Below are positions 23,201 to 35,636 of a DNA stretch of 64,000 nucleotides, piece by piece. Each line of letters opens with the position of its first letter. Positions within the stretch are counted from its first letter, which is position 1. A program made the position numbers and the translations under genes. Origin of the DNA: Gonapodya prolifera JEL478 (taxonomy: Eukaryota > Monoblepharomycota > Monoblepharidomycetes > Monoblepharidales > Gonapodyaceae); contig KQ965743.1 in NCBI GenBank assembly GCA_001574975.1, positions 533,308-597,307 of the forward strand, given 5' to 3'. The notes under the pieces are model-generated. The model made no database searches and was not told where the DNA came from. It worked only from the letters and a program-made list of their open reading frames with translations.

Positions 23201-26200
23201 GAGGGAGTTCCGTTGCAAGGAAAGCTCGGCTTTTCCTTATCGGAGCGAGTTGTATCTTCCGTGGGTCGAATGTCATCCGAACAAGTCACAGAATCTCTCG
23301 CACTTGCTGGGGAAGTGGTGATGGGACTTCCGAAAGGTTAGAGCAGCGTTCATTTAGCTGATACTGCGTTTTGCTCAAACATAAATTCTCTTTAGTGGGT
23401 ATATGGGCGTTGGATGATGTCGCCCAAGAGATGCAACCGCAGGGCCCGTCCACGGAAACTCTGGATACATCTGAGCCAACAGATGGATCAACGAGCAATA
23501 GGACACCAGTAGGGGAGAGTCAAGTGGGAGGCAAATCAACCTTACGTGAGGATGTGGAAATGAAGAACGCGGAGTCAGCTCACACAGCGACCGAAGGCGT
23601 TATAGTCGAACCTGACATTGATAAAGAACCCCAGAAAGAGATCCAACACGGTGAAGAGGGATTGGGGACGAAAGTGGATGATGGTGATGAAGACGACGAT
23701 TATGAGGATGAGCCTGAAGAGGAAAACGTGGAGGCTGCCAACGATCCCGCGGGAATTGGAAGACGCGGTGCAGGTCCTGTGTCGCTTAGTGTCGCTGAAC
23801 AGATCAGTATCCGCGACAAAACGCTTTTCGGGCTGTATCAAAATGATCCGTCAGCTCTGACCACGTACAGCGCTGACTTGATTCCGATTCTTATTGAAGT
23901 ACATGCCGCTACCGCTCAACAAAGCATTCGCCGGTTGTGTGTACAAATCTTGCTGAAGTTCCTTTGGTGGTGTGGGAAAGTATCTGGAGCCAAAGGTCTC
24001 AACAATGTGTTGCAACGATCCAAAACTGTTGGAGCGTTCCTCTCAAACTTGATTGGTGTCGGCCGAGACCTTGCGTTTACTTCACCTACCCAGCCACAAA
24101 CTGGGAAGCATCAATCGCAATCTTCAGCTGATCAGAGACGCCTGGAAGCACTTTCTAGTCTCTTAGCTGGATTGCAGGGTGTTATCATAGTTATGGAGAA
24201 TGGTCCAACGGAGTATCGCCAGAGTTTCGTGAGAGAAGGCGTCGTGTTCGAGGTTTTAAAAGTGCACGAAGCAGTTGAAAAGAGGCTGGAAAAATCCTTG
24301 ATCCCAAACGAGAGCGATTCCGATTCTTCGCCAAAGGAGGAGCTGAAAATTATTGTTGATCCACCGGCGCCTGTAAAGTCTGACGATCCATTGATAGCTT
24401 CGAAACGCGACGATAAGAATGAAATACAGCGTGCAGGAGATCATTCCCCGGATGTTGATATGGTCGATGGAAATGACGAGAAGGCTAGTTCTGCAGATTC
24501 TCCACGGCGCTCTGCGCGTCTCAAGGGAAAAGAGAAGTCTTCGTCAGGACCTGGAACCGAAAGCACACATGCTGATAGCACTATTCCTGCTCCCCCTACC
24601 GCCACAACCTCGACGATGACTTCTGCTATCGATGGTGTCGAGGCAAAACTGCAAGAAGCAAGTGACCCCATGCTTCGTCTATTGGATCGTCTGAGTGGCT
24701 CAGGTGCAAGATCAGATGGTGCTTCTGCTACAGCCAACAAGGCCTTCAACTCTTCACACAGGCTGCAATCAGTTTCAATGGTGTTGGCCATGAATGGCGA
24801 ACGCTACCCAGAGTCCAGCGTTCAAAGTCAAATCTTCAATATTTGTACCAAAATTCTGAGCTTCTACAGCACTGAAGCGAAATCCGGCGAAGGCGATATA
24901 TTGATGGATCTGAAAGCACTAAATGGAGCACTGTACATGGATTCTCGATGGAAACCCCTTCAAGAAGACGCGAATGATCCAGCGAGAGTGCGAATATTGA
25001 CACAGCTTGCGAAGCTTTTTGCAGGAACGGTGGTGGGAGAAGCTGGTCGAGGCGTCACAACATTCGAGCTGGCAGAAAGCAAGATCGTAGAAGCTCTTTC
25101 ATCTTACCTCCAGACTACTATCGACTCAGATGCCGCCCATTCCAATTGGTTGTCAGGTATCACTCAACCACCTCACATTTCTGAACGCATCAAAGCCTTC
25201 ATTTATGTGTTCATGAACGGTCCGAAACCATATCCCCTTGCCGATGATCGTCTATCGCATGTACCTGATGCGTTCCGAAGTTTGGTGAAGCGCCTTCACT
25301 CATTGGTTTCTCGAACTGAAAAGTTCGATGTTGCGACCGCGTTCACTGGTAGTGGATTGGGCAATACTCTCAGCTCGTTGTATGAGGGGATGCTTTCTTC
25401 CCTTGGCTCTGTCCAGAGCCCTGCCCTGCAGCTTGCGAAGCAGATCAAAATTCGTATAATGGCCGAAGAACCGCAAAATGTGCCCAAAGGCTATCAAAGT
25501 TTAATGATCAGCATCCATGCTGTTGCGACGTTTCGCTCGTTGGAGGAGTACTTGAAACCGAAAGTGGGGGATATTGATTTTGGGAAACAGTCCCCACTCT
25601 CTGGAGGTAACATACCGGAAAAAACAGCGACCGCAAGCAGCTGCGGTCTGCCGGTCGAAGTCAACAAGGCAGACACCGTGATGGACTCCACTATTCAACA
25701 TACCCCTGCCCCGGCGGAAGAGTCAGAAAGCGCGGATCACAACATACGAAGTGAAGCCATGGATATAGATAGCGGTGAGGAGGTACTGAAGCTGAGTACT
25801 GCAAAAGGAGAAGTCGAGGAAACGGGAGAAGACGATGATCCCAACGAGTCACCTGAGAGTGAAGAAAGTGATGAAGAATTAGAGGAGCACCCTGACCAGG
25901 AGGATCCCGATGAAGACGGATACAGTGATGAGGAAGGAGAGGTGAGTGTATTTGAATAGGATAGTCTCATTGCTTCAGCATAATGATGTTTTGGGTTCAG
26001 GCCATGGATATGAGTGACCTTCTGATTCATGCAGAGGAGGAACTGAGAAAGCACCGCTCAACGAAAAAACGCAAGAATGGGAAGGCCCCGGAAGCTCTTA
26101 GCGCTGATGACAGTGCCAAAGAACAAGCGCCACCAACAGCTCTTGATTCCGACGAAGTTGTGGATATCGGTGACAAAGATGATAAAGAACCGCTAACACC

Positions 26201-28813
26201 GGCGTCTAGCGCTCCGACAGATGCGCCGATGTCCGATATTGTAAAAGGTGAAGTGGTGGAGCCCACACAAGGCAACTCGGGCTCTTTAGGCGTCGCCCCA
26301 CCGCTTCGTGGAAAGGAACCCGCAAGCAATGTTGGCTCCGCCACGGATGCTTTGTTGTCAAAAACTTCGCATCAAGATGCCCATGTTGATAAAAGCCAAA
26401 GCAACCACTCCTCTGGGGCGGTTGCCTGGTCGGCCAATCCCTCAATTTCGCAACAGGCTGTCGTGGGTGATTCGGATGTCAAGGTTGAATCTCAAGATTC
26501 GGGTGCGTCGGCATCGAAATCGTTCAGAATCGAGTTCACATTGGGGGATCCCCAACGTGGTCGACCAATCCCAGTAGGGAATGAGTTGACAATATTTTCT
26601 GCCTGCTGGCACTACGAGGAACAGAATGCCGTGCATAAATTGGAGCATGAACGGGCCTCTCAAGATACCGCAGAAGCAACCAACTCCTCCAGCCCAGTAA
26701 CTTCGCCAATCAACGTTTGGGCGCAAACGTACACAATTTACTACAGGAAGGTGCCCGAGGCTACAGCTGCGAGCTCCGAAGACAAACACCCGGATTGCTT
26801 GGGTGTTTCGGCCCACGACGACCATGAAAACCAAGAGAATACCCAACTTCAATCAGTGGCACAACACGATGATCTTTCCACTGCGAAAGTCCAACTGCCG
26901 TATTCCCAACAGCTTGTTCCTGGAATTTCGCAAAATTCTCCGAACGGACTTGCATTATACCTGTTGCGTGCACTGTACGGTATCAACCACTCTTGGGAAC
27001 ATGTATACATCCGAGACAATCCCTCTACTCCTCACATGAGTGTTTCGGCAACTGGTGCCGTGGACAATCTGCCTAATGAGGAGCTCTTACTTGCTTCCGG
27101 AAGCCCTGGAGGTGTTGCAGCGCTCCCTGATAGTGCATTTATAAATTCAAAAATCACGGCTAAGGTTGCACGGCAGCTGGACGAACCGCTCATAGTTGCC
27201 AGTCATGTACTTCCAGACTGGTGCAAAGCAGTGGCCCGAGAGTTGAGCTTCCTCATCAACTTTGATACCCGTTGGACGTTTTTCCAGAGCACTTCATTTG
27301 GCTACAGTCGAAGCATGATGCGATGGCAGCAGCAGCAAAGCGGTCAACAGACAGGATCTTCATCCCGCGAACCACAAACACTTGGACGTGTCCAGAGGTC
27401 AAAGGTCCGAATAAGCCGGAATAGACTCTTGGATAGTATGTTGAAGATCATGGAGCTCTACTCCAGCAGCCAAGCACTGCTGGAAGTGGAATTTTTCGAC
27501 GAGGTTGGAACTGGCCTAGGTCCAACTCTCGAATTTTATAGTCTCGTTTGCAACGAGGTCCGAAAGAAAAGTCGAAGATTGTGGCGAGACGACGATAATC
27601 AACGGCATATGGAGGGAGAGTATGTAAATTCACCAAGAGGATTGTTTCCAGCGCCTCTGAATGCCGCAATGAGAGACACAGTCAATGGCAGGTGGGTCAC
27701 ATGATCATTTTGTAGCACCTTTCAGCTCTCACACCAAGTGTTTGCGCCAGACACAATGTGCATCTCTTCAAAATGCTTGGCGCTTTCGTTGGGAAGGCCC
27801 TCTTGGACAACAGGATTATTGACTTACCGTTCCATCCCCTTTTCTTGTCTGCGGTAATTTCAAAAGATGGCGCCTCGAATTTCGGTGAAGAAAGGTCCGA
27901 CTGGTGGGAGTTAGAGGGATTGCACTACCTCAAGGTTTGTGTTTTTCCACACTGTCATTGGTACCCAGCCTAATTATTTGTTTTTCCAGGACATCGATCC
28001 CGCTCTTGCTCAATCGATCAACCATCTTTACAAATACATCAAACTGAAGCATCAAATAGAGGCTGACTCGTCAATTTCCACCGTGGAGAAGACTGGAAAA
28101 CTTTCAGCCCTCGCAGTCGACGGCGCAACAATCGAAGATCTTACGCTCGACTTTACTTTACCAGGATATGATACCATCGAGCTTTGTAGCGGCGGGAAGG
28201 ATAAGGTTGTCAACATCGGCAACGTGGAAGAATACGTGAAAGGCGTCATGGATCTCACTTTGGGTTCTGGTGTGCGCAGCCAGGTGGCAGCATTCCAACA
28301 GGGATTTGATAGCGTTTTCCCGGTCACCGACTTGAAAATCTTTACACTTGATGAGCTCGGACTTCTGTTTGGCGGTGCCCAAAATGAAGACTGGAGTCCC
28401 GAAAGTAAGTTTTCGATGATGTCGTAATGACATTGTTCATAGTCTAACCTGCAATATGTATCTCAGCGCTCTCTGATGCTGTGAAGGCGGACCACGGCTA
28501 CACTTCTGAATCACGCGCCATCAAATACCTTATCGAAGTTATGACGGCCATGACCCCAATCGAACGCCGAGAATTTATCCAATTCGTGACGGGATCCCCT
28601 AAACTCCCCATCGGTGGATTCCGAAACCTCTCGCCCCCACTTACAGTGGTGTGCAAGGTACCTGATTCACCATATCAGGCAGATGACTATCTGCCATCCG
28701 TGATGACTTGTGTCAACTACTTGAAACTTCCCGACTACAGCAAAAAAGAGGTACTGAAAGCGAAAATTCAAATAGCGTGCAGTGAAGGAAGGGGTGCATT
28801 TCACCTGTCTTGA
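20254..28813 (+). CDS. UFD4: UFD4/TRIP12-type HECT E3 ubiquitin ligase
   Basis: A giant E3 of the ubiquitin-fusion-degradation pathway. Eleven exons sum to exactly 2606 aa: 20254-20609, 20740-20841, 20966-21996, 22058-22282, 22345-22880, 22949-23336, 23396-25941, 26001-27691, 27751-27934, 27990-28404 and 28467-28813. The N-terminal ~450 residues are Ser/Pro-rich and disordered. Armadillo-like repeats follow, with LPSSTSHIVQNGGIPALVSK and EFIDLAEQVLAVIDK, closest to Ufd4 and TRIP12. Several acidic stretches lie between repeats, including DEDDDYEDEPEEEN. The C-terminal HECT domain starts near LEVEFFDEVGTGLGPTLEFY. It includes KMLGAFVGKALLDNRIIDLP, the SRAIKYLIEVMTAMTPIERR block and the catalytic Cys in VMTCVNYLKLP (about residue 2573). 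No WWE domain was seen, which favours Ufd4-like naming. Confidence 0.94.
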
Positions 28814-29000
28814 TTTCGAACGATGTTGGGCTGATAATCCACGAACTGCAAATTTCACGCTTGGATGTGCCAAGCTGCATGTAAATCATCAACTGTAATA
28901 CATTTCTTCTCATTTCCCAGTGTCGTCGAATGAGAATCAAATGAATTTCTTCTCGTTTGCACATTCACTGTTGTGACTGCGGACAATCACCAAATTCACA

Positions 29001-29900
29001 ATGTCGTCGAGTGAGAATCCCATCGTATTTTTCGATGTAGCGATTGGTGGTGCTCCAGCTGGAAGAATTAAGATGGAACTCTTCGCGGACGTGGGTAGGT
29101 GGTGAGCGGATCTTCCCAGGCAGACCAGATGAGAATCTGTCTATCGCGCATTGCATATTCTGACAGTAATCCAACCCGACTCGCTTTCAAACCGACGACT
29201 ACGACATCCCATGAATCATACGTAACTGCTGATGACTTATCGTGTGATCAGTTCCAAAAACTGCGGAGAACTTTCGACAACTCTGCACAGGAGAACATCG
29301 AAAGAACAACATTCCTCAAGGCTACAAAGGCGCCCAATTTCATAGGATCATCAAAGGTTATTTCTGTTTCGTCGCGCCTGAAACACCGCAAGACGTGGCT
29401 GATGTTCTTTTTGACACAAACCTACCTCGAAGACTTCATGGTGCAAGGAGGTGACTTTCTGAAAGGCGACGGCACTGGGTCCTTCTCGATCTACGGTGAA
29501 ACGTTCGAAGATGAAAGTTTCTCCATCAAGCACACGGCCGCTGGGCTTCTGAGCATGGCGAATGCCGGAAAGAACACCAATGGATGTCAGGTGTGTCTGA
29601 GACGGAATGCTATTCCAATCATGAAGCAGGGGACTTTTATGAAGATGCTTGGTCCAAATTTCATGTTTTGGCTGAGGATGAGTTTTAAAGCTCGCAGCTA
29701 ACTTTAATTGTGTCATCATTTCATGAACCACATAGTTTTTCATCACCTGTGCCCCTGCCCCCTTCCTCGATGGCAAACATGTAGTTTTCGGCAAATTGAC
29801 GGACGGTCTTCTCACTCTGCGGAAAATCGAGAACGTTCCTACTGGTGCCAACAACAGACCGAAGGTCCCAATTGTAATCACGGAGTGTGGACAGTACTAG
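29001..29900 (+). CDS. PPIH (CypH)-type cyclophilin, spliceosomal peptidyl-prolyl isomerase
   Basis: A cyclophilin closest to PPIH/USA-CyP, which binds Prp4/hPrp4 in the U4/U6 snRNP. Exons 29001-29094, 29252-29356, 29433-29590 and 29736-29900 give 173 aa. Landmarks are [50 protein letters not shown] (with the catalytic Arg), [39 protein letters not shown] and the PPIH-like C-terminus [20 protein letters not shown]. The residue at the cyclosporin-binding Trp position ([10 protein letters not shown] in PPIH) is Phe here. It is convergent with the sulfite reductase gene, with 94 bp between the stops. Confidence 0.95.
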
Positions 29901-29994
29901 AAAATTATCACCCCTTCATCATTGAGAACGAATAACGAATGTCACAAGCATTTTTCTATTGCATCATTCAAAATTTGATTGCAAAGTCAAAAAT

Positions 29995-32900
29995 CTAGTA
30001 AACTTCTAGGACAAAGCGTTCTTCTTCCTTCATCTCTTCCAAGTACGCCTCTGCTTGCGCGCGACTTAATCCCCCATGCTCGAACGCACGAAGAATGGCT
30101 TCGGTAACATCCGGGACTGGCCACACCTGCAAACAAATTTCCAACAATGTTAGGATATTGACGAGTGACTTTTGAATACAAAGCAAGAGTACCCACAGGT
30201 CCGCAAAGATAGAAGCTTCCTTTTTGCTTCACCAACATGTTGTATAGCATTTCTGCATCCTCATGCATCTTGTGCTGAATATAGACTTTCTTCTTCTGAT
30301 CACGACTGAAGGCCAGCCGTAAATGCGTCAAAAGACCGTCTTCGTGCCACGCATCCATTTCTTCTCCATAAAGATATTCCTGGGACCGGTGGCGAGCACC
30401 GAAATAAAGAGTCATAGGACCAACGGACTGCTTGGAGTGCTTTTGAACAGCACGAGCCTGAATAAACGTGCGGAATGGTGCCATTCCCGTTCCTGTCCCA
30501 TGAAGATGATAAGCACACAAACATCGAGGGAGACTCATTTCGAACTCACCAAGTCCGGACATGACAACAGGTGCCAGGGGAGATGCCGGTAGTTTCATAA
30601 TTGACGGTTTGATGGAGACAGCAATTCTCTGTCCAGGTTTCAAGTTCGACAGGTATCGCGTTGCCTGGCCTTGCCGAGGACGACCAAATCCATCGGTCCA
30701 ATCCACAAGGACGATCAAGAGGTGGACTTTTGTTGGATGCATCGAGGCCGCGGAGGCGATGGAATAGGCGCGTGTCTTAATTGGTGGTATCAGCTGCACC
30801 AATTGTCCCAAGCTTGGACGAGCCGTCTTGAACTCCCGCAAAATATCCGCAAATGTGACAGTGAGTTCTGCCCGCCTGTCAAACTCGTGCGCTCCATCTG
30901 CGGATCCAAGCCATGACAACTTGTTGCGTTCTCCAAGATCCTTGGCGTATGACGAAAGGTCCTGAAAGGTGGAGACCTTTCAGATGGTTTCCAACATCAT
31001 TTCACAAAATATGACAAACCTTGTAAAATCCTTTGCCAGGCCTCCCAAATATGTCTAGCACTTGCCCGAACACTTGTTCAGCTGTGCGGCTTTCGATGAC
31101 TGTATTGCCATCAGAGGATTTCTGTTCGGTCTCAACAATTTCGTGAGGATGAACTCCGTATTCGTTAAGGAAATGTGCAACTTCTTCAGGGTCGTTGTGA
31201 GCGTAAACGCCCAGGGCTTCACCGAGACCATTGTACGTCAGTCCAGAACCGGCCAGATCCACTTCCATGTGGAAGATGTTTCGATCGTACGAGTCTGGAG
31301 TAACCCGAATACGCTCGCTCACCACTGCGGAATGAGCGTCGCCGACATCGGGGCGGAGGCTGTACTTCACCCCGAAAGCCTCCGAGAAAACCATTTTCCA
31401 TCCGGCATTAAACCAGGTGCTAACGTGGGGACCATTGTTTAACGATCCTGCCCCAGCCTGAGCAACCGACTGCGAGAAGGGCACCGATTTGTCCTGGACG
31501 TGGATACGTCCCCAAGTTGCAGGAATCGCGACCTTGTGAGCAACTTTAATTGCTTTTCGAACAGCTCGCACAAGACTTCGGCGCACACCAAAGTGGTCGA
31601 AAGTTTCGTGAATTCTCGAGATCAACGCCTCCACATTCTCCTGGGGGTGAGAAGTGCCAAAGTGATAGAACAAGCCTTCGAGAATGATGTGCGCGTATGT
31701 CTTCTTGTCGCCAACAAACTGAGTGAAGGCTTGAGCGATCTTGTCGGCATCCACAATGTAAAGCTGGGCCTCCTTGGCCGCTAACGTCTTCAAAACTTCG
31801 CCGGTGAGGTCTTTCTCAATCTCTTCCAATGATGTCCAAGTAGCGTTGACCAGGACGTGCCCCCTATGTTTCAAAGAGGACAGGCTGTCATACGCGGCAA
31901 CAAGCCTGGAATCGTGGAATGCGATGTAATCGGCTGCGAAGACAGGGAGGCTTGGAGAATCGCCATGTCCGAATCGCAGGTCAGTTCGAACAGCTGGTTC
32001 CGGTACTAATGCGTCAACGCTGGCATGGAAGGCGACTGTCTCCGAGCCAGCACTGTAGAGGCGGTGTACAGCATGCTCTGCAACGATCTGGCTGCCCTTG
32101 GCCTCAATGTCGAAGAAAATTGCTTGGTGTAAACCCTCGGGAGAGTAAGGCGACGTTGGTGCCCCAGTCGCGATGTCACTGTCAACGACGATAGTTCTGT
32201 GGTGTGGGGCAGCCTTCGCAACGATACTGAAGAGTTTCTCTGCCACTCCGGGATTGAGCTCGATGCCGTTTTCGACCTTAACGTCATACAGATTGATCGA
32301 TTTCCGGTTCTGAACGCTCGTTGCAACGTATGCAAACACGTATCCATGCGCTGCACCGACATTCCTAGCGATTCTCGACGGGTCAACCACAGCCACCCGC
32401 TGTGCGGAGTGCGGCAAGGCCTCTGCGAAGTGTTCCGATGCCCAAGGGCTCAGAAGTCGAGCCTTGACAAGTCCTACTTTGTGTCCGGTCGAGACAACCT
32501 TGTGCACCGCAGCCTCCACTGCAGTCGCATCCACGGACAGAGCGACAATCACCAATTCAGCTTTCGGGTGACCGATGTATTCGAAGGACTTGTAGGATCT
32601 ACCAGAGGATTTCTGGAGTGCAGAAAACGCCGCTTCCACATCTGAAACGGTGCCTGAGGTTGCGTGGTCTCTGTCGTAGACTTCGGTGATGTGACGAATG
32701 TCGGCAGCAGGGAGTGCGAGGAAAGATTTCTTTTCCGATGCAAGGAAGGAACCATCATATGCATTGATGAAAGGAGTCCCGCTGGCGTTGGAGGCCAAGT
32801 GAGCGGCAATCGCCATATCGTAAACCTACGTCCGATTCACGTTAGCACTCAAAAAGGAGAATATCATGTCGAGGGGCAATCACCTCCTCCAAAGAACCTC

Positions 32901-35099
32901 CCACAACGACAGCTGCTCCAACGTGTGCTGCCTCCCAAACTCCACTGAAATCCGCCTTAACGCCAAGTACTTCACCGACTCCCTTGGTTTCCACATGAAG
33001 CACACCTGCGTTGCGACCGTGAACCATGGCAGCCAATCCATCAACCATGAATGGCAGGCTCAGGTTCTGTACTAATGCAGCAACGGATGCTCCCGCGGAT
33101 GCTACACCATGGATGGCTGCACCGGAGGAGGTACGGGTAGGAAGCGAAATGACAGTTGCCGGGAGTCCACGAATGTTCACCGAGTCCACGAGTTGAGCGA
33201 CCCGGGTGGATCCAGTGACAAGGACGACGTCTGAAACAAGTGTCGCCACGTGCTCGATAGCTTCAGTTGCTGTCGCAATAGTGCGCGTGCCCTTTCGGGG
33301 AACTTTTGGCCTGGTTGGAGTTACTGCCGGAGAAGCTTTGTGGACAGATGGTGTAGGAGTAGGTGGCACCACCTTGGCAACGACTGGCTCAACATGGACA
33401 TGATGCGAAGAAACGATCTGAGTTGAGGATGTAATTTAGCAAAACGAACATTTTCGAAACAGGTCACCTCAATGACAAACCTTAGTCGTTACTCCCTCGC
33501 CTTCCAACCAACTTCTCACGTCCTCCGCCTCGGCGTCATGATGGTCAACAACAATCCATGTAACTTTGACACCCTTGGACGCAGCGGCGACCACAACGGA
33601 GCGAGCTGAGTCGGCCCTGCCAGGCCGCACAGAGAGAAGGTCACCAGAGACGAGAGTTTGGTACTCTGTCGATAGGGTTGTGGGACCAGCAACCAAGTCT
33701 GCGTCTGAATGCGAGGAGAAGGCGTCAATTCATGAACAATGAGTGAAACGTTCCTACTTGTTTCAACCCACCGACAATCGCTTCGTACACATGCACATCA
33801 ATGTGTCCAATGTCACTGACGTCTGGTGCAACCTTGACAATGTTTACGACCGCTTTTGAAGAAGAAGACGACGCGGTGAATTTGGTCGTGGTCTCCACTT
33901 CTCCGTCGCTCCCAGTCTCCGTCGCAGAATCGCTCTCAACCTCCTCGCGGGACGAGCGCAGCGGCTGGGGTTCTTCACCGCGAGCGAACGAGCGAGTCGC
34001 GAACGTGAGCTCAGCGTCGGATGCGAGAGCGAGGGATGCAAGCGAGGATTTCGCAATGATGTGGGAGAGATGCTCTTCCAGGCCGGATGACTCGGTCGAG
34101 TGTCCTTCAAGTCTATAAAAAATTCCGTGTGTTTGAAAAGAAGCACAAAGGACCGCTTATTGAATGCCAGTTACCTGTCGCGCAGTTTGTCAATGTTCTC
34201 GGCGGCTTTTCCAAGCCCGTGTGGCAATTGCTTCTCCAGAGTAGCCCGAATCTTGTTGACGATATCAACGCCTCCGACACCGTTTCCGGTCACGCCAATC
34301 TGGACAGAGCCGTCTTGGATTCCACCGAGCAGGCGGAAGCTGGAGAGTTCGGGGTGTCCAGCCACATTGATGGGGATACGTCTGTGAGCACACAGCGAGA
34401 CGACGCGCTTGGAAGTAACTGCGTCTTCGACAGCGCAAAGAACAAGAGCGGTGGAGTCTGAGAGGTCGACGTTTGGGAGCAGGTGGCGGGTCTCGAGGGA
34501 CACATGCACATGGGCATGGGATTCCGTGGAATCGACAAAGTCAGACAGGGTCGCCGAGGGCTTCAATCCGCCCGTGACAATACGAAGGACGCTCGGTCGG
34601 GCAGCAAGAGCGATTGAGGCTCGGAAGGCGGCGAGGTCAGAACTGTTGTGGAACAGAAATCGTGAGAAACCGGAACATCAACCGCGAGAAAAAGATTGTC
34701 TTCCGTGCACAAGTTTTCTAGACCGTTGCATTCTCTTGCGTTGAAAACTTACCTTCCGACGACAACGACGGTTTTTCCTTCCAGGTTCCACCCCACCAAA
34801 AGGGACGCCTTTGCTTCTCCGATTGGGCCAGCGACTGAGACGGACGCACGCACGTCCTCCTCGTCCTGGCGTAGTGCTTGTGCATGGTCCGGCGACCCGT
34901 GGGCTTCAGCCTTGCTTGAAACTGCAGCAACCATTCCGTCTCCGATGAGGTAAGCCGCCGAGAGGAAGGCCGAAAGTTGTAGAGCGTACGACGCAATCGT
35001 CCAGGGATCGGATGTGCTCACACCTGAGGGCGGTGTAGAAGCCGTTTTGGTGTGATGAACGGGGGGCGATTGCTCGACAGATGGCAAATGGGGAGCCAC
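29995..35099 (-). CDS. MET10: Sulfite reductase flavoprotein alpha subunit with N-terminal siroheme-synthase-like domain
   Basis: The C-terminal ~1000 residues match fungal Met10, the NADPH- and FAD-binding subunit that feeds electrons to the siroheme sulfite reductase. They include the pyruvate-ferredoxin-oxidoreductase-like region, TYNGLGEALGVYAHN, FAD motif TRAYSIAS, NADPH motifs SGLGTGMAPFR and YLCGPVWPVPD, and the end RFVLEVY. Upstream, all in phase through GT-AG joins, lies a Met8-like block. It reads LEGKTVVVVGSS, STALVLCAVEDAVTSKRVV, RIPINVAGHPEL and GSVQIGVTGNGVG..IVNKIR, like precorrin-2 dehydrogenase/ferrochelatase. Its Gly-rich loop and the acidic residue of the NVxDxP motif look altered, so it may be inactive. 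The following ~130 residues, including LVSGDLLSVRPGR, are of unclear origin. The 5' end is unresolved. The frame is open to 35099 without ATG, the first in-frame ATG is 34934, and an acceptor-like CCGCAG lies just upstream. Confidence 0.9.
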
Positions 35100-35416
35100 A
35101 AAAACTGCGGTGGCAGGAAGAATTATTGCGCAATTTCATGGCAAGGCCACAGAGGAAAAAAAAAGTTACAGAATCCAGAACATTCATCAGAAAAACTGTA
35201 GGATAGATGGGGCCCTCGCCCAAAGCTTGGCTGCGTCGGGCTCTAGCAGTAATGCAAACTGCGCTGCGGATCAAAAAGTGAAATCGTTGTTCCCGAGTTT
35301 GTATTTGCGGAAATACATCAAGATATGGGGGTGCTGTCTCCAAATGAGTATTTAGTCCATGAGGTTTACATAGCATTGGTTTCATAATTGGCGACCGCGA
35401 GTCGAGGTGTGTCGCA

Positions 35417-35444
35417 GGGGGGGTTGGGGGGGGGGGGGGGGGGG
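35417..35444. repeat. Poly-G tract
   Basis: Seven G, two T, then nineteen G in a row on the plus strand. The tract is upstream of the sulfite reductase gene and of the coding-like region that follows. Exact length is unreliable in any assembly. Confidence 0.9.
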
Positions 35445-35636
35445 TGGAGTGCAACGGCAGCGAGCGTATAGACGACGCAGAAGATTCGCATAAGACTCGG
35501 CACAGCACTCGCTTCGTGTCCTGGGAACCAAAAGAAGTGCAGTTGCTTCCGAAGTGATTGGCTGTGGTCACGGTGCCTCTCGAATTATTGTGGACTGAGA
35601 GACGATTGCGAAGTCAGTGCTTTCTCTTCTCTTCAG

